From: Bacillota bacterium
Lineage (GTDB): Bacteria > Bacillota > Clostridia > Acetivibrionales > Acetivibrionaceae
NCBI GenBank assembly: GCA_023421115.1
Contig: JAEZUI010000248.1
Location: 1 to 16,163 of the forward strand
Direction of reading: 5' to 3'
DNA: 16,163 nt
Position 1 is the stretch's first letter. Each line of letters begins with the position of its first letter. The notes beneath the pieces are model-generated. The model did no database searches. It had not been told where the DNA came from and was given only the letters and a program-made list of their open reading frames with translations. Shown here one piece after another: positions 1 to 7,034 of this stretch. The translations under genes were made by a program, and so were the position numbers.

Positions 1-389
1 GGACAGATAACAGCAAAGCCTTCATCGAACGAAATTATGGTGGAAAATCCCTGCATGAACAGTCTCATGGAGAAAGCTTTTTAGCTCTTGCGCTCAACCG
101 TTTTCACGGAAATAGTATCTTTTTCCTGGACGAGCCTGAAGCAGCACTTTCCCCTTCGAGGCAAATGACACTATTAGCACGTATCCATGATCTTGTAAAA
201 GATAATTGCCAGTTTATCGTTGCTACTCACTCTCCTATTTTAATGTCCTATCCTAATGCCGAAATTGTGGAACTAACAGAGCAGGGTGCACGAGTCACCC
301 CCTATAAGGAAACTGAACACTACACCCTTACCAAAAATTTTTTAGATAATACAGAAAGAATGCTTCACTATTTGCTGGAGGAAGAATAA
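1..389 (+). CDS. AAA-family predicted ATPase, C-terminal part (5' end outside window)
   Basis: The plus-strand frame is open from base 3 to a TAA at 387-389, so only the last ~128 residues are present. The visible part has an ABC-like signature (SHGESF), then a Walker B block (SIFFLDEPEAALSP), and then an H-loop-like ATHSP motif. This order is typical of the small stand-alone AAA/ABC-type predicted ATPases (COG3910-like) that are not fused to a transporter. No membrane segment is seen in the visible part. The Walker A and substrate-defining parts lie outside the window, so its role cannot be stated. The gene is convergent with the downstream minus-strand gene, with about 19 bases between the two stop codons and no terminator hairpin in the gap. 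The upstream ATG at 165 is internal to the ATPase fold and is not the start. Confidence 0.85.
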   Translation, partial: TDNSKAFIERNYGGKSLHEQSHGESFLALALNRFHGNSIFFLDEPEAALSPSRQMTLLARIHDLVKDNCQFIVATHSPILMSYPNAEIVELTEQGARVTPYKETEHYTLTKNFLDNTERMLHYLLEEE

Positions 390-408
390 TAACTAATTTG
401 TAATCTTT

Positions 409-1974
409 TTATAAGTCTGCAGAGGTTGTTTTATTAACAAGGACATTTTGTAAATGCCCTTTGTAGTTATATTTTATTGACATTCTATTTCTCATCGTTG
501 TAATAAATAATTTTGCAATATTAGGATCAAACTGACTGCCTGAATTTTTTTCCAGTTCCTCGAAAGCCTGCTCAATTGTTAAGCTTTTCCTGTATGGTCG
601 TTCAGAAATCATGGCATCGAAAGAGTCAGCCACACACAATATTCGTGCTCCAAGACTAATTTCTTCACCTTTAAGACCATCAGGGTAACCGTTGCCATCA
701 TATCTTTCGTGGTGATGTTTAACATAATCGATGATATTATTGTCAATACCTGATAAAGGCTCTAATATAATTGCACTATGTACAGGGTGAAGTCGTACCA
801 ATTCAAATTCCTCTTCGGTTAATCTCCCGATTTTATTGAGGATTGTCTTTGGCAATTCGATTTTACCTATATCGTGTAATAACCCTGCATGCAAAAGTGT
901 TTGAATTTCATTTATGTTAAGCCCCATGGCTTCACCTATCATGACTGCATATGAAGATACTCGTTCGCAATGACCAAAGGTATATTTATCCTTTGCAACG
1001 ATTGTACTGAGCAAACCCTTGAACATCCCGACGAGTTGTTGTTGATCCGGTTTAATATTTTTACGTATTTGCAGCATAATGTCCTGATAAAAGTTGACTT
1101 TGTCTTCACCCTTATTTTTAGCTTGGTAAAGAGCAATTTTTGCTTCGGATATCAATGCTTCTTTGTTGTTTGAAATATTGGGGAATTCAGATAAGCCTAT
1201 GGAAAATGTTATATTGCTTGAAATACTATCTGTATAATACTCGGTTTTTAATTTTGAATAACTTGCATAAATATTCTTAGCGGTATACTCTAAAGACTGT
1301 ATGTCTTTGTTTATTAACAATAGTGCAAATTCATCGCCGCCAAATCTATATATTTTACACTCAGGACCAACGATTTTCTTTAATATGAAGGCAGTGTTTA
1401 TTAATATGTTGTCTCCAAAATGGTGGCCATATAAATCATTATACATTTCAAAATTATCAATATCTATCAAAAGCAATCCAATTGAATTATTATTTTTAGC
1501 TGAATTTTTCATTTCATTTTCTAAAGTATTATGAAAATGTCTTTGATTGAAAACGCCGGTAAGGTCATCAGTAATTGCATGCCTTTCCAACTCAATTCTT
1601 TGTCTTGTATGTTTAAGCGAAATTGAACCTATTATGATAATTATGAAAATTTTAAAAACTGTAAAACTTAAAGCAACCACAAAATTACTTAGACCGTTCA
1701 TATAATAAAAGATGCTTATTGCAATTATATCTTTTATTGAAAATAATAGAGAAACTATAATCCCTACCATTCCAAAACGAAAAGCAAAATAGACTGCGAT
1801 AAAGGCCAAAATCTGACTTATATAGGCTTGAAAACTCTCTGGTGTGAATAACATAACAATGCTTAAAAATGTAATTGTTATAATGCTAACTAAAAATTCA
1901 ATAATTTTTGATTTAGAGTTTAGATACTCATTTTTAAATTTTTTGAGAAATTTAAAGCCGAAAGAGTAGTCCAT
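409..1974 (-). CDS. Membrane protein with GGDEF and HD-GYP domains (cyclic-di-GMP turnover)
   Basis: 521 aa. Residues ~24-120 contain about four hydrophobic segments with no recognised sensory domain. They are followed by a GGDEF domain (DDLTGVFN at ~136-143, RFGGDEF at ~210-216) and an HD-GYP phosphodiesterase domain (HD at 367-368, HHERYDGNGYP at ~420-430). The GGDEF motif is intact, so cyclase activity is possible. The place of the usual RxxD inhibitory site, upstream of GGDEF, reads GPEC, so product feedback at that site is probably lost. The HD-GYP residues needed for metal binding look complete, so net phosphodiesterase activity is also possible. Which activity wins cannot be read from sequence. 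The start ATG follows AAAGGGTG, which lies in a hairpin. The gene stands alone with its own upstream promoter-like sequence and has no visible link to the CRISPR locus. Confidence 0.9.
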   Translation of the reverse strand: MDYSFGFKFLKKFKNEYLNSKSKIIEFLVSIITITFLSIVMLFTPESFQAYISQILAFIAVYFAFRFGMVGIIVSLLFSIKDIIAISIFYYMNGLSNFVVALSFTVFKIFIIIIIGSISLKHTRQRIELERHAITDDLTGVFNQRHFHNTLENEMKNSAKNNNSIGLLLIDIDNFEMYNDLYGHHFGDNILINTAFILKKIVGPECKIYRFGGDEFALLLINKDIQSLEYTAKNIYASYSKLKTEYYTDSISSNITFSIGLSEFPNISNNKEALISEAKIALYQAKNKGEDKVNFYQDIMLQIRKNIKPDQQQLVGMFKGLLSTIVAKDKYTFGHCERVSSYAVMIGEAMGLNINEIQTLLHAGLLHDIGKIELPKTILNKIGRLTEEEFELVRLHPVHSAIILEPLSGIDNNIIDYVKHHHERYDGNGYPDGLKGEEISLGARILCVADSFDAMISERPYRKSLTIEQAFEELEKNSGSQFDPNIAKLFITTMRNRMSIKYNYKGHLQNVLVNKTTSADL

Positions 1975-1983
1975 CTAAAATCA

Positions 1984-2000
1984 CCCTTTCCATTAAAGGG
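1984..2000 (-). promoter_or_regulatory. Hairpin covering the ribosome binding site of the GGDEF/HD-GYP gene
   Basis: On the minus strand CCCTTT, a 5-nt loop and AAAGGG form a perfect 6-bp stem. The 3' arm is itself the Shine-Dalgarno sequence (AAAGGGTG), about 9 nt before the ATG at 1974. If it folds, initiation would be partly blocked. No c-di-GMP riboswitch core was recognised in the ~115-nt leader, so a simple thermosensor-like or translational-tuning hairpin is the only reading offered. Confidence 0.4.
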
Positions 2001-2096
2001 ATAAAATCCTATTATTAATAGTTAAAATTGATAAAAAGAATCATGATTGGATGCAAAAAATAGAATGCATATAAGAAAAATGTCATATACTTATAT

Positions 2097-2123
2097 ATTA
2101 TACCTTTTATGAAATAAAGTCAA
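2097..2123 (-). promoter_or_regulatory. Candidate promoter of the GGDEF/HD-GYP gene
   Basis: The minus strand reads TTGACT, 15 bases, TATAAT. The -10 is a perfect consensus and the -35 matches at 5 of 6, but the spacer is shorter than the ideal 17. Transcription would start near 2090 and give a leader of about 115 nt before the ATG at 1974. It is the best such pair in the 1975-2150 gap, which otherwise is plain AT-rich sequence. Confidence 0.45.
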
Positions 2124-2150
2124 ATAAGAAATATGCGCACTCAATAATAT

Positions 2151-3020
2151 TTAAAATAAAGTCATTTGTTCTATTTGTAAAGCTTCTTCGTACGTATGAA
2201 GATATTTGAATATTTCATCATTATTGTGAGCTATGCCGTATTTCTCACATTCGCGGTGAAAAATCTCCATTAGTTTTTTGTTATTATCACTTTTCAATTC
2301 ATAGCTAAAACCATATTTTATTTGATATGTTTGCCTTAAACCCGGAAAATGTTTATCAAGGTTTTTATAAAAGTATTCTCTATTCCCATCCCTCAAAGTT
2401 AACCCCATTCCAAAACAGATTATTCCAAACACTTCAGCATCAATGCAATAATCAAGTATTCCTCTTATATTTTCCTCCGTATCATTTATAAATGGCAAAA
2501 TCGGATCGAGCCATACCACAGTGGGAATCCCATTGTCCCTCATTATTTTCAGAACTTCGTAACGCTCTTTTGTTGTACATACTGCAGGCTCAATTATTTT
2601 ACACAGGTTCTCATCATATGTTGTCAAAGTCATCTGAACAACACATTTCGATTTGTCGTTTATACTTTTTAACAAATCCAAATCCCTTAGTATTCCATCA
2701 GATTTCGTCTGGATACAAAGCCCAAAGCTGTACCTATCAATAATTTCAAGACATTTCCGTGTGTTGCCCAGTTCAACTTCAATGTGCATATATGGATCAC
2801 ACATGGAACCTGTTCCTATCATACATTTTTTGCGTTTCTTCCTAAGGGTATCTTCCAGAAGCTCTAGAGCATTTATTTTTACCTCTATATCCTCAAAATC
2901 ATGGTCCATATTGTAGCACTTGCTTCTGCTGTCGCAATAAATGCAACCATGGGTACATCCTCGATATATATTCATTCCGTTATTGGCAGATAAAATCGCC
3001 TTTACCTCTTTGTAGTGCAT
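2151..3020 (-). CDS. SplB-like radical SAM protein (SPL family)
   Basis: 289 aa from the chosen ATG at 3020. Residues 17-30 carry the radical SAM cluster motif CTHGCIYC (CX3CX2C, C22/C26/C29) within NIYRGCTHGCIYCDSRS, which is the hallmark of the COG1533/SplB-like family often labelled 'DNA repair photolyase'. The body continues as expected for a TIM-barrel radical SAM enzyme (GTGSMCDPY, then VVWLDPILPFINDT). The family's substrates are mostly unknown and its members need not repair spore photoproduct, so no reaction is assigned. An in-frame GTG at 3035 overlaps the upstream stop codon, but GAGG lies 9 bases before the ATG at 3020 and the family normally starts close to the KAILS motif, so 3020 is preferred. 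It is translationally coupled to the WYL regulator gene upstream. Confidence 0.85.
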   Translation of the reverse strand: MHYKEVKAILSANNGMNIYRGCTHGCIYCDSRSKCYNMDHDFEDIEVKINALELLEDTLRKKRKKCMIGTGSMCDPYMHIEVELGNTRKCLEIIDRYSFGLCIQTKSDGILRDLDLLKSINDKSKCVVQMTLTTYDENLCKIIEPAVCTTKERYEVLKIMRDNGIPTVVWLDPILPFINDTEENIRGILDYCIDAEVFGIICFGMGLTLRDGNREYFYKNLDKHFPGLRQTYQIKYGFSYELKSDNNKKLMEIFHRECEKYGIAHNNDEIFKYLHTYEEALQIEQMTLF

Positions 3021-3031
3021 ATCGCCCATCC

Positions 3032-3952
3032 TCACTGCTTTTGGTAGAATTCCAAAAGTTTACTTGCCCTATCGGCAATAATATCCCTGATATGCTGAGG
3101 CTCCAAAACATCCACATAACTTCCGAATGAAAGTAAATACCCATAAACCCATTCATCCTCAGGGAATTGAACTTCAACTGTACAAGTTCCATCGCTATTT
3201 CTCACTATCATCTCATCATCAAAATCATCATATATCCTGTATAAAGCCTGTGAATAAAACTTCAGCTTCAAGGCTACCAAAGGACGAATACTCTCAGTTT
3301 TATCACTCCGACTATTATCTGAATACTGTATTCGTTCGAATCCTAAGTTTGTTACCTTAACCTTCTTTATTCTTGATATCCTAAAAATTCTGAAATCGTT
3401 TTTTGTGTTGCAATATCCCCACAGATACCAAGCTTGTCCCTTGAAGACTAGCCTCATCGGTTCCATCAGCCTTGATGTCTTTTCGCCTGTAGAGTTGATA
3501 TAGTCAAAAGAAATCCTTTTTCTATCCAGAATTGCTTTCTTGATTTCGATAAATTTGTTATATTCGTTGGGTCTGCTTGCCCAGGGAGAAAAGTCAATAT
3601 GAACCCAGTCCGCTGCTTCGCAATGTTTAAACACTGCACCTATTTTATCGAGAATCACATCGATTTCAGGATATTTTGTGGCTTGTAGTGTTTTCAATGC
3701 CAACAACAAACTTTCACTTTCCTGCTCTGATATTAATGCTTTATTCAGGGAATAATTTTCGAGAAGGGAAACCCCGCCTCCTTTCCCTCTATTCGTGAAA
3801 ACCGGTACACCCGCAGAGGATAGAACGTCAACATCCCTGTAAATTGTTCTGGTTGACACCTCAAACCTTTGAGCCAATTCCTTTGCTTTGACTGTTCCTC
3901 TGTTTAATAAAAGAATTGTTATTTCAAGTAATCTGTTTATTTTCAATATCAT
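3032..3952 (-). CDS. YafY-type HTH and WYL-domain transcriptional regulator
   Basis: 306 aa from ATG 3952. Residues ~2-45 form a DeoR/HTH_11-like winged helix (VKAKELAQRFEVSTRTIYRD) and residues ~135-220 form a WYL domain (AWYLWGYC at ~174-181 followed by FRIFRISRI), with a C-terminal WCX-like extension. Such proteins are ligand-responsive DNA binders, and the WYL domain is thought to sense nucleic acid or nucleotide ligands. A longer frame starts at ATG 3988 but has no ribosome binding site and would place the operator-like palindrome inside the coding region. The family usually begins with a KINRLLEI-like motif, which supports 3952. The ribosome binding site for 3952 is also weak, so the start is uncertain. 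It is the first gene of an operon with the SplB-like gene, and probably regulates it and itself. Confidence 0.87.
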   Translation of the reverse strand: MILKINRLLEITILLLNRGTVKAKELAQRFEVSTRTIYRDVDVLSSAGVPVFTNRGKGGGVSLLENYSLNKALISEQESESLLLALKTLQATKYPEIDVILDKIGAVFKHCEAADWVHIDFSPWASRPNEYNKFIEIKKAILDRKRISFDYINSTGEKTSRLMEPMRLVFKGQAWYLWGYCNTKNDFRIFRISRIKKVKVTNLGFERIQYSDNSRSDKTESIRPLVALKLKFYSQALYRIYDDFDDEMIVRNSDGTCTVEVQFPEDEWVYGYLLSFGSYVDVLEPQHIRDIIADRASKLLEFYQKQ

Positions 3953-3975
3953 CACCAATACAATTATATACCAAT

Positions 3976-3999
3976 AATATGACAACATATAGTCATATT
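3976..3999. promoter_or_regulatory. Operator-like inverted repeat upstream of the WYL regulator
   Basis: AATATGAC, 8 bases, GTCATATT is a perfect 8-bp inverted repeat, ending about 24 bases upstream of the ATG at 3952. A minus-strand TATAAT-like -10 (3963-3968) lies between the palindrome and the start codon. Position and symmetry fit an autoregulatory site for a dimeric HTH protein. The site is seen in sequence, but which protein binds it is inferred. Confidence 0.5.
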
Positions 4000-4110
4000 T
4001 AAAAAATTCAATTCTTTAATCTGGATTATCCAAACAACTATAGCGTCCGCAAAAACAAAGATTTCTCTGAAAACAGATAATCACTCGTAACTTAGGTATT
4101 TTCTAGATGT

Positions 4111-4144
4111 TTATCATTTAACGTTTGAAATTTATGTGATAACT
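4111..4144 (-). pseudogene. Short footprint of a second rpn gene
   Basis: This 34-nt segment aligns to 8045-8079 inside the intact rpn gene, in the same orientation, with 32 of 35 alignment columns identical (two substitutions, one 1-nt gap). It covers the catalytic segment SYHIEFQTLND. The missing base breaks the frame, so read on the minus strand it gives SYHIN and then leaves frame. Similarity is not seen on either side. It begins exactly at the cas4 stop codon. I read it as the leftover of a deleted rpn copy. A chance match of this length is unlikely even in AT-rich DNA. The rest of the 3989-4143 gap shows nothing else recognisable. Confidence 0.6.
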
Positions 4145-4758
4145 CAACACTTTGTACAGATATTTCTGTAACAACAATCAAGGCACTTGCTCCTTTGCTT
4201 TGTCGCTTGAGGATAATATCCCTCCATAATGTTGCGATACTCCTCAATGTAATCCAAAACTCTAGCTTTATCCTCCTGAGTTATTTCAATCTCAACCAAT
4301 CGGTTTTCTTCCCTGCAATAGACCAAATACCCTTTATTAACTACTTTTTCATAGACTTCTTCAATCATTAAGGCATATAGAATCATCTGGTTCTTATACG
4401 TTTTAAAAAGCCTCTCATCATATACAGCATATTTATAATCTAACGGAGCCATTGTCCCATCTTCAAGCTCATGTATTTCATCCGCCTTACCTCTAACTCC
4501 ATATTTTTCCGATACCAAATTGACACCAATCCTCTTGCCGCAAGAACCAATCTTTTTAGGCAAATAATCTCTATTCTGCCCCTCTCTCTTCTCATGTATT
4601 TCCCTACCCATCATAACTTTAAAGCGCTTTTCCTCATTTTGACTTATCCCCAGGCACTTCATGTAATAAGTAAACCTTTTGCAATACAAAAACTCAATTA
4701 TATCCGAAGGTGTTATATAATACTGATTCTCATTAAAAGAATTTTGAGATAATTTCAT
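4144..4758 (-). CDS. cas4: Cas4 RecB-like nuclease, CRISPR adaptation
   Basis: 204 aa. It has the RecB/Cas4 nuclease residues in order: H55 (GREIHE), D93 (RGKADEI), D107 and K109 (PLDYKYA) and Q124/Y128 (NQMILY). Cysteines that would hold the iron-sulfur cluster are C26 near the N-terminus and a C-terminal group (KCLDCCYRNICTKC). Cas4 trims prespacers and selects them by PAM with Cas1-Cas2. The chosen ATG at 4758 has GGAG 10 bases upstream and lies inside the end of cas2 (26-base overlap). An upstream TTG at 4779 is less likely. The gene is complete and ends normally at its last cysteine. Cas4 is commoner with type I than with type III-B loci, so the adaptation module could also serve another system in the genome. 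Confidence 0.93.
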   Translation of the reverse strand: MKLSQNSFNENQYYITPSDIIEFLYCKRFTYYMKCLGISQNEEKRFKVMMGREIHEKREGQNRDYLPKKIGSCGKRIGVNLVSEKYGVRGKADEIHELEDGTMAPLDYKYAVYDERLFKTYKNQMILYALMIEEVYEKVVNKGYLVYCREENRLVEIEITQEDKARVLDYIEEYRNIMEGYYPQATKQRSKCLDCCYRNICTKC

Positions 4759-5023
4759 CCGTAACCAACTCCTTGTCAAAGGCCTGTCCCAACAAACCAG
4801 CCTTGTTCAATTCAGCCTTACTCATCGGGAATAAATATACCGAATCCTTGTCCTTATTAATCATACTGTTTAGCTCTAATTTCAGTTCATCAAATTTGTT
4901 ATCTTCTAAATCGCCTAAAAACACACTCTTTTGAACACGATAAAGCCCAACATTTTTGCATTTTCTAATAATATTATTCCTGGTCTTATTTGAGATAATG
5001 TCGTATATTACCCAAGCGAGCAC
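4733..5023 (-). CDS. cas2: Cas2, CRISPR adaptation
   Basis: 96 aa from a GTG start at 5023, which has GGAGG 7 bases upstream. A longer TTG-initiated frame to 5065 overlaps cas1 heavily and has no such site. The first strand is WVIYDI with the conserved D8, then a ferredoxin-like fold with the usual Cas2 block GLYRVQKSVFLGDL. Cas2 dimers bridge two Cas1 dimers in the spacer integrase. The start overlaps the cas1 stop by 16 bases and the end overlaps cas4, so cas1-cas2-cas4 form one transcript. Confidence 0.95.
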   Translation of the reverse strand: MLAWVIYDIISNKTRNNIIRKCKNVGLYRVQKSVFLGDLEDNKFDELKLELNSMINKDKDSVYLFPMSKAELNKAGLLGQAFDKELVTDEIISKFF

Positions 5024-6012
5024 CTTATCTCCTCCTTCAGTATCCTGTTTGCTATTTGATGACAATCATACTGAATAATGTTTGCAAATTCAATCCGTCG
5101 TCCCCGGTAATTCATTTTTACTTCCAACTCTTTGTTATACTCGCCTATCAACAATTTTTTACCTTCTTTATTGAGATAGTACCCCTCTTCAACCCTGTCA
5201 AAAAACTCATCTTCCACTTTTTTAGTACTGAACAAACGGAAAACAATTTCATCCATATATCCTCTATACATCTCAACAAGATCAAAAACCAACGCCTTTT
5301 TGTTGTAATTATCAGTATGCATTATGCCTATATATGGGTCTAACCCTGCTATAATGCAAGCTCTTTCCACACTGGAATACAATATTCCATAGGAATAGTT
5401 CAACATGCAATTAAATTGATCCAAGGCAGGATTACGGCTTCTACCCTCAAAACAATACTTCTCCGGAATAAGCTTTCCAAGTGCCTCAAAATATACTCTT
5501 CCGGCAGTTCCTTCATATCCAAGTATTGAGCCTCTGACACTGTCAACTGTTTCATTGGAAGGAATTGATTTTATATTTTCCTTTTGCTTCTGTATCTTTT
5601 CTAAAGCATCTTTGATTATTTCACGACGCTCCTCATCCCGCCGGTTAGCAGCCAATTTATTGAGCACTCGGATTTGGTTATCCATTTTTTCAACCAACCA
5701 CTCTTTTACAAGCAATAGACCAAAAGAATTCTCTTGAAGGAATAACTGCTTTCTTCTAATTGTAGTTATGCTTCCAAGTTTTGAATGCCATACCCTTCCC
5801 ATAGGCTGTCCAGTGCCTTTGAGAAATATTATATCAATGTTGTTTTCCAGAGCCAGTTCAATTGCATCAGTAGTTAGAGCTGCATGTGTTGTAATCATAA
5901 TCTGATCAACTTTAACAGCTGCGAACTCCTTCTTTTCCTTTTCCTCTTGGATAAGAAAGCATTCTCCCCTTCTGCAAAGATAAAGGCCTGGGGTGTTTAG
6001 TACAAGTTTCAT
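5008..6012 (-). CDS. cas1: Cas1 spacer integrase
   Basis: 334 aa, the usual size. The Cas1 metal-binding residues are visible: E167 (GYEGTAGRVYFEAL), H232 (GIMHTDN) and D244 (LVFDLVE). The family motif RSRNPALDQFNCMLNYSYGILYS lies before the histidine at ~191-213. The start ATG at 6012 has a strong AGGAGG 6 bases upstream. Cas1 with Cas2 inserts new spacers at the leader end of the array. That end is on the far side of the array from this gene, if the array orientation given here is right. A diverged CRISPR repeat sits just upstream in the 5' leader. Confidence 0.97.
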   Translation of the reverse strand: MKLVLNTPGLYLCRRGECFLIQEEKEKKEFAAVKVDQIMITTHAALTTDAIELALENNIDIIFLKGTGQPMGRVWHSKLGSITTIRRKQLFLQENSFGLLLVKEWLVEKMDNQIRVLNKLAANRRDEERREIIKDALEKIQKQKENIKSIPSNETVDSVRGSILGYEGTAGRVYFEALGKLIPEKYCFEGRSRNPALDQFNCMLNYSYGILYSSVERACIIAGLDPYIGIMHTDNYNKKALVFDLVEMYRGYMDEIVFRLFSTKKVEDEFFDRVEEGYYLNKEGKKLLIGEYNKELEVKMNYRGRRIEFANIIQYDCHQIANRILKEEIRCSLG

Positions 6013-6043
6013 TTTGCACCTCCTAGTTTCTTAGTTCATTTCA

Positions 6044-6079
6044 GTTTAAGCCTTGTTTTAGTGGAAGTTTCAGTGCAAC
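6044..6079 (-). repeat. Orphan diverged CRISPR repeat in the cas1 leader
   Basis: 36 nt that match the array repeat with a few changes. It starts GTTTAAG instead of GTTTCAAT and ends TTTCAGTGCAAC instead of TCTCACTGCAAC, and the middle CCTTGTTTTA block is intact. It is one base shorter than the 37-nt unit. No second repeat or clear spacer structure is seen in the 60 bases beside it. It is about 400 bases from the array, or about 190 if the MITE-like element is discounted, on the leader-distal side. It most likely marks the decayed old end of the array. The stretch 6080-6141 shows nothing else. Confidence 0.85.
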
Positions 6080-6141
6080 ACAATTGAGAAAATTCGCTTG
6101 CATTTAAGGTTCTGCGATTTTGATACCTATATGAAGGGAAT

Positions 6142-6354
6142 ACCTGATGTTTTAGTGTCAAACGACTCCATTACGTGACCTTCGCATAGAATCTGTAAGC
6201 CTCGGCTTGATAATTTTCGCACGCGTCTATGGGACCTCCTGTCCCAGACGCTAAAAATGCCATCCGTGGCATTTTTACTTCAAATTATCAAGCCATCGGC
6301 AACAGATTCTAATGCTCAAGTCAAGTAATTACGTCATTTGACACTAAAACAGGT
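6142..6354. mobile_element. MITE-like element with long terminal inverted repeats
   Basis: Two ~70-bp arms face each other: 6148-6216 and 6282-6351. They are about four-fifths identical when one is reverse-complemented, and the outer 15 bases (TGTTTTAGTGTCAAA) and inner 13 (GGCTTGATAATTT) match perfectly. ACCTG/CAGGT at the very ends extend the symmetry. The core holds two further hairpins: GCGTCT..GGGAC / GTCCCAGACGC (6223-6251), and a perfect 10-bp stem at 6253-6276. No ORF fits inside. Size and structure suit a non-autonomous transposon or other dispersed palindromic element. No convincing target-site duplication was found, and no IS family is assigned. It lies between the leader-distal end of the array and cas1. 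The flank 6367-6482 is plain AT-rich sequence. Confidence 0.7.
6253..6276. terminator. Symmetric intrinsic-terminator-like hairpin inside the MITE
   Basis: AAAAATGCCA, a TCCG loop and TGGCATTTTT form a perfect stem with A- and T-runs at the two ends, so it resembles a Rho-independent terminator on both strands. It could stop array transcripts before cas1 (leftward) and any readthrough from the other side. The G+C part of the stem is short, so efficiency is uncertain. Confidence 0.45.
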
Positions 6355-6366
6355 TTACACTCTAAT
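6338..6366 (+). promoter_or_regulatory. Candidate promoter formed by the MITE right end
   Basis: TTGACA in the right terminal repeat is followed after exactly 17 bases by TCTAAT, which lies in flanking DNA. It would start transcription near 6373 towards the array on the plus strand, antisense to the inferred crRNA strand. The left arm has the same TTGACA but no matching -10. Activity is not shown. Confidence 0.4.
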
Positions 6367-6482
6367 TAGGTTTATTTTTCGCTGTTTTATTGTTGTAGCT
6401 TTTTTAATATAAATTTTACATATCCTAGATTTTTACAAGGTTTTGTAATTGAACAAAGCTATTATTGATGTATGTGTAGGGT

Positions 6483-7034
6483 ATTTCAATCCTTGTTTTA
6501 CTGGAAGTCTCACTGCAACGAGTAAGGGATTTTCTTGACAAAACCTTTGCGTCAATGTTTCAATCCTTGTTTTACTGGAAGTCTCACTGCAACAAATACG
6601 CCCTCTATCGAGTACGTGAAATCAGACAGGTTTCAATCCTTGTTTTACTGGAAGTCTCACTGCAACTTTTTTGCTAAAGATTTATGTTTCTTTCTTGATT
6701 TGGTTTCAATCCTTGTTTTACTGGAAGTCTCACTGCAACTCAAAAATCAATAATTGATCAATGGAATGCTTGCTAGTTTCAATCCTTGTTTTACTGGAAG
6801 TCTCACTGCAACAAGCTTATACAAATAATTCTGAATTACAAGCAGCAATGTTTCAATCCTTGTTTTACTGGAAGTCTCACTGCAACGCTTTGTCAATTGG
6901 TCAAAAACTTCTCCCCTACGTCATGTTTCAATCCTTGTTTTACTGGAAGTCTCACTGCAACTTTGATAAAAGAACTCACCAACCTAACCGGGTGGATGTT
7001 TCAATCCTTGTTTTACTGGAAGTCTCACTGCAAC
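6483..7034 (-). CRISPR. CRISPR array: 8 repeats of 37 nt, 7 spacers
   Basis: Repeats lie at 6483, 6557, 6630, 6703, 6776, 6850, 6925 and 6998 (each 37 nt). On the plus strand each runs from GTTTCAATCC to TCACTGCAAC. All are identical except that the first has A instead of G at its first base. Spacers are 37, 36, 36, 36, 37, 38 and 36 nt, and none is seen elsewhere in the window. On the minus strand the repeat starts GTTGCAGTGAG and ends GGATTGAAAC, which is the usual 8-nt 5'-handle end (ATTGAAAC) of type I/III crRNAs. That orientation also puts the only mutated repeat at the leader-distal end, and makes the array co-directional with all cas genes. Processing would need a Cas6, which is not encoded in the window. 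Confidence 0.97.

Noticed and set aside
1975..2096. Cyclic-di-GMP riboswitch in the leader of the GGDEF/HD-GYP gene
   Set aside because: No conserved GEMM core or tetraloop-receptor pattern could be seen. Only a simple hairpin over the ribosome binding site is supported.
6142..6354. Known IS family for the palindromic element
   Set aside because: No transposase remnant, no clear target duplication and no terminal sequence that I can name with confidence.
6080..6482. More decayed repeats between the orphan repeat and the array
   Set aside because: A CAAGG-like fragment near 6435 is in the wrong orientation and too short. Nothing else resembles the 37-nt unit.
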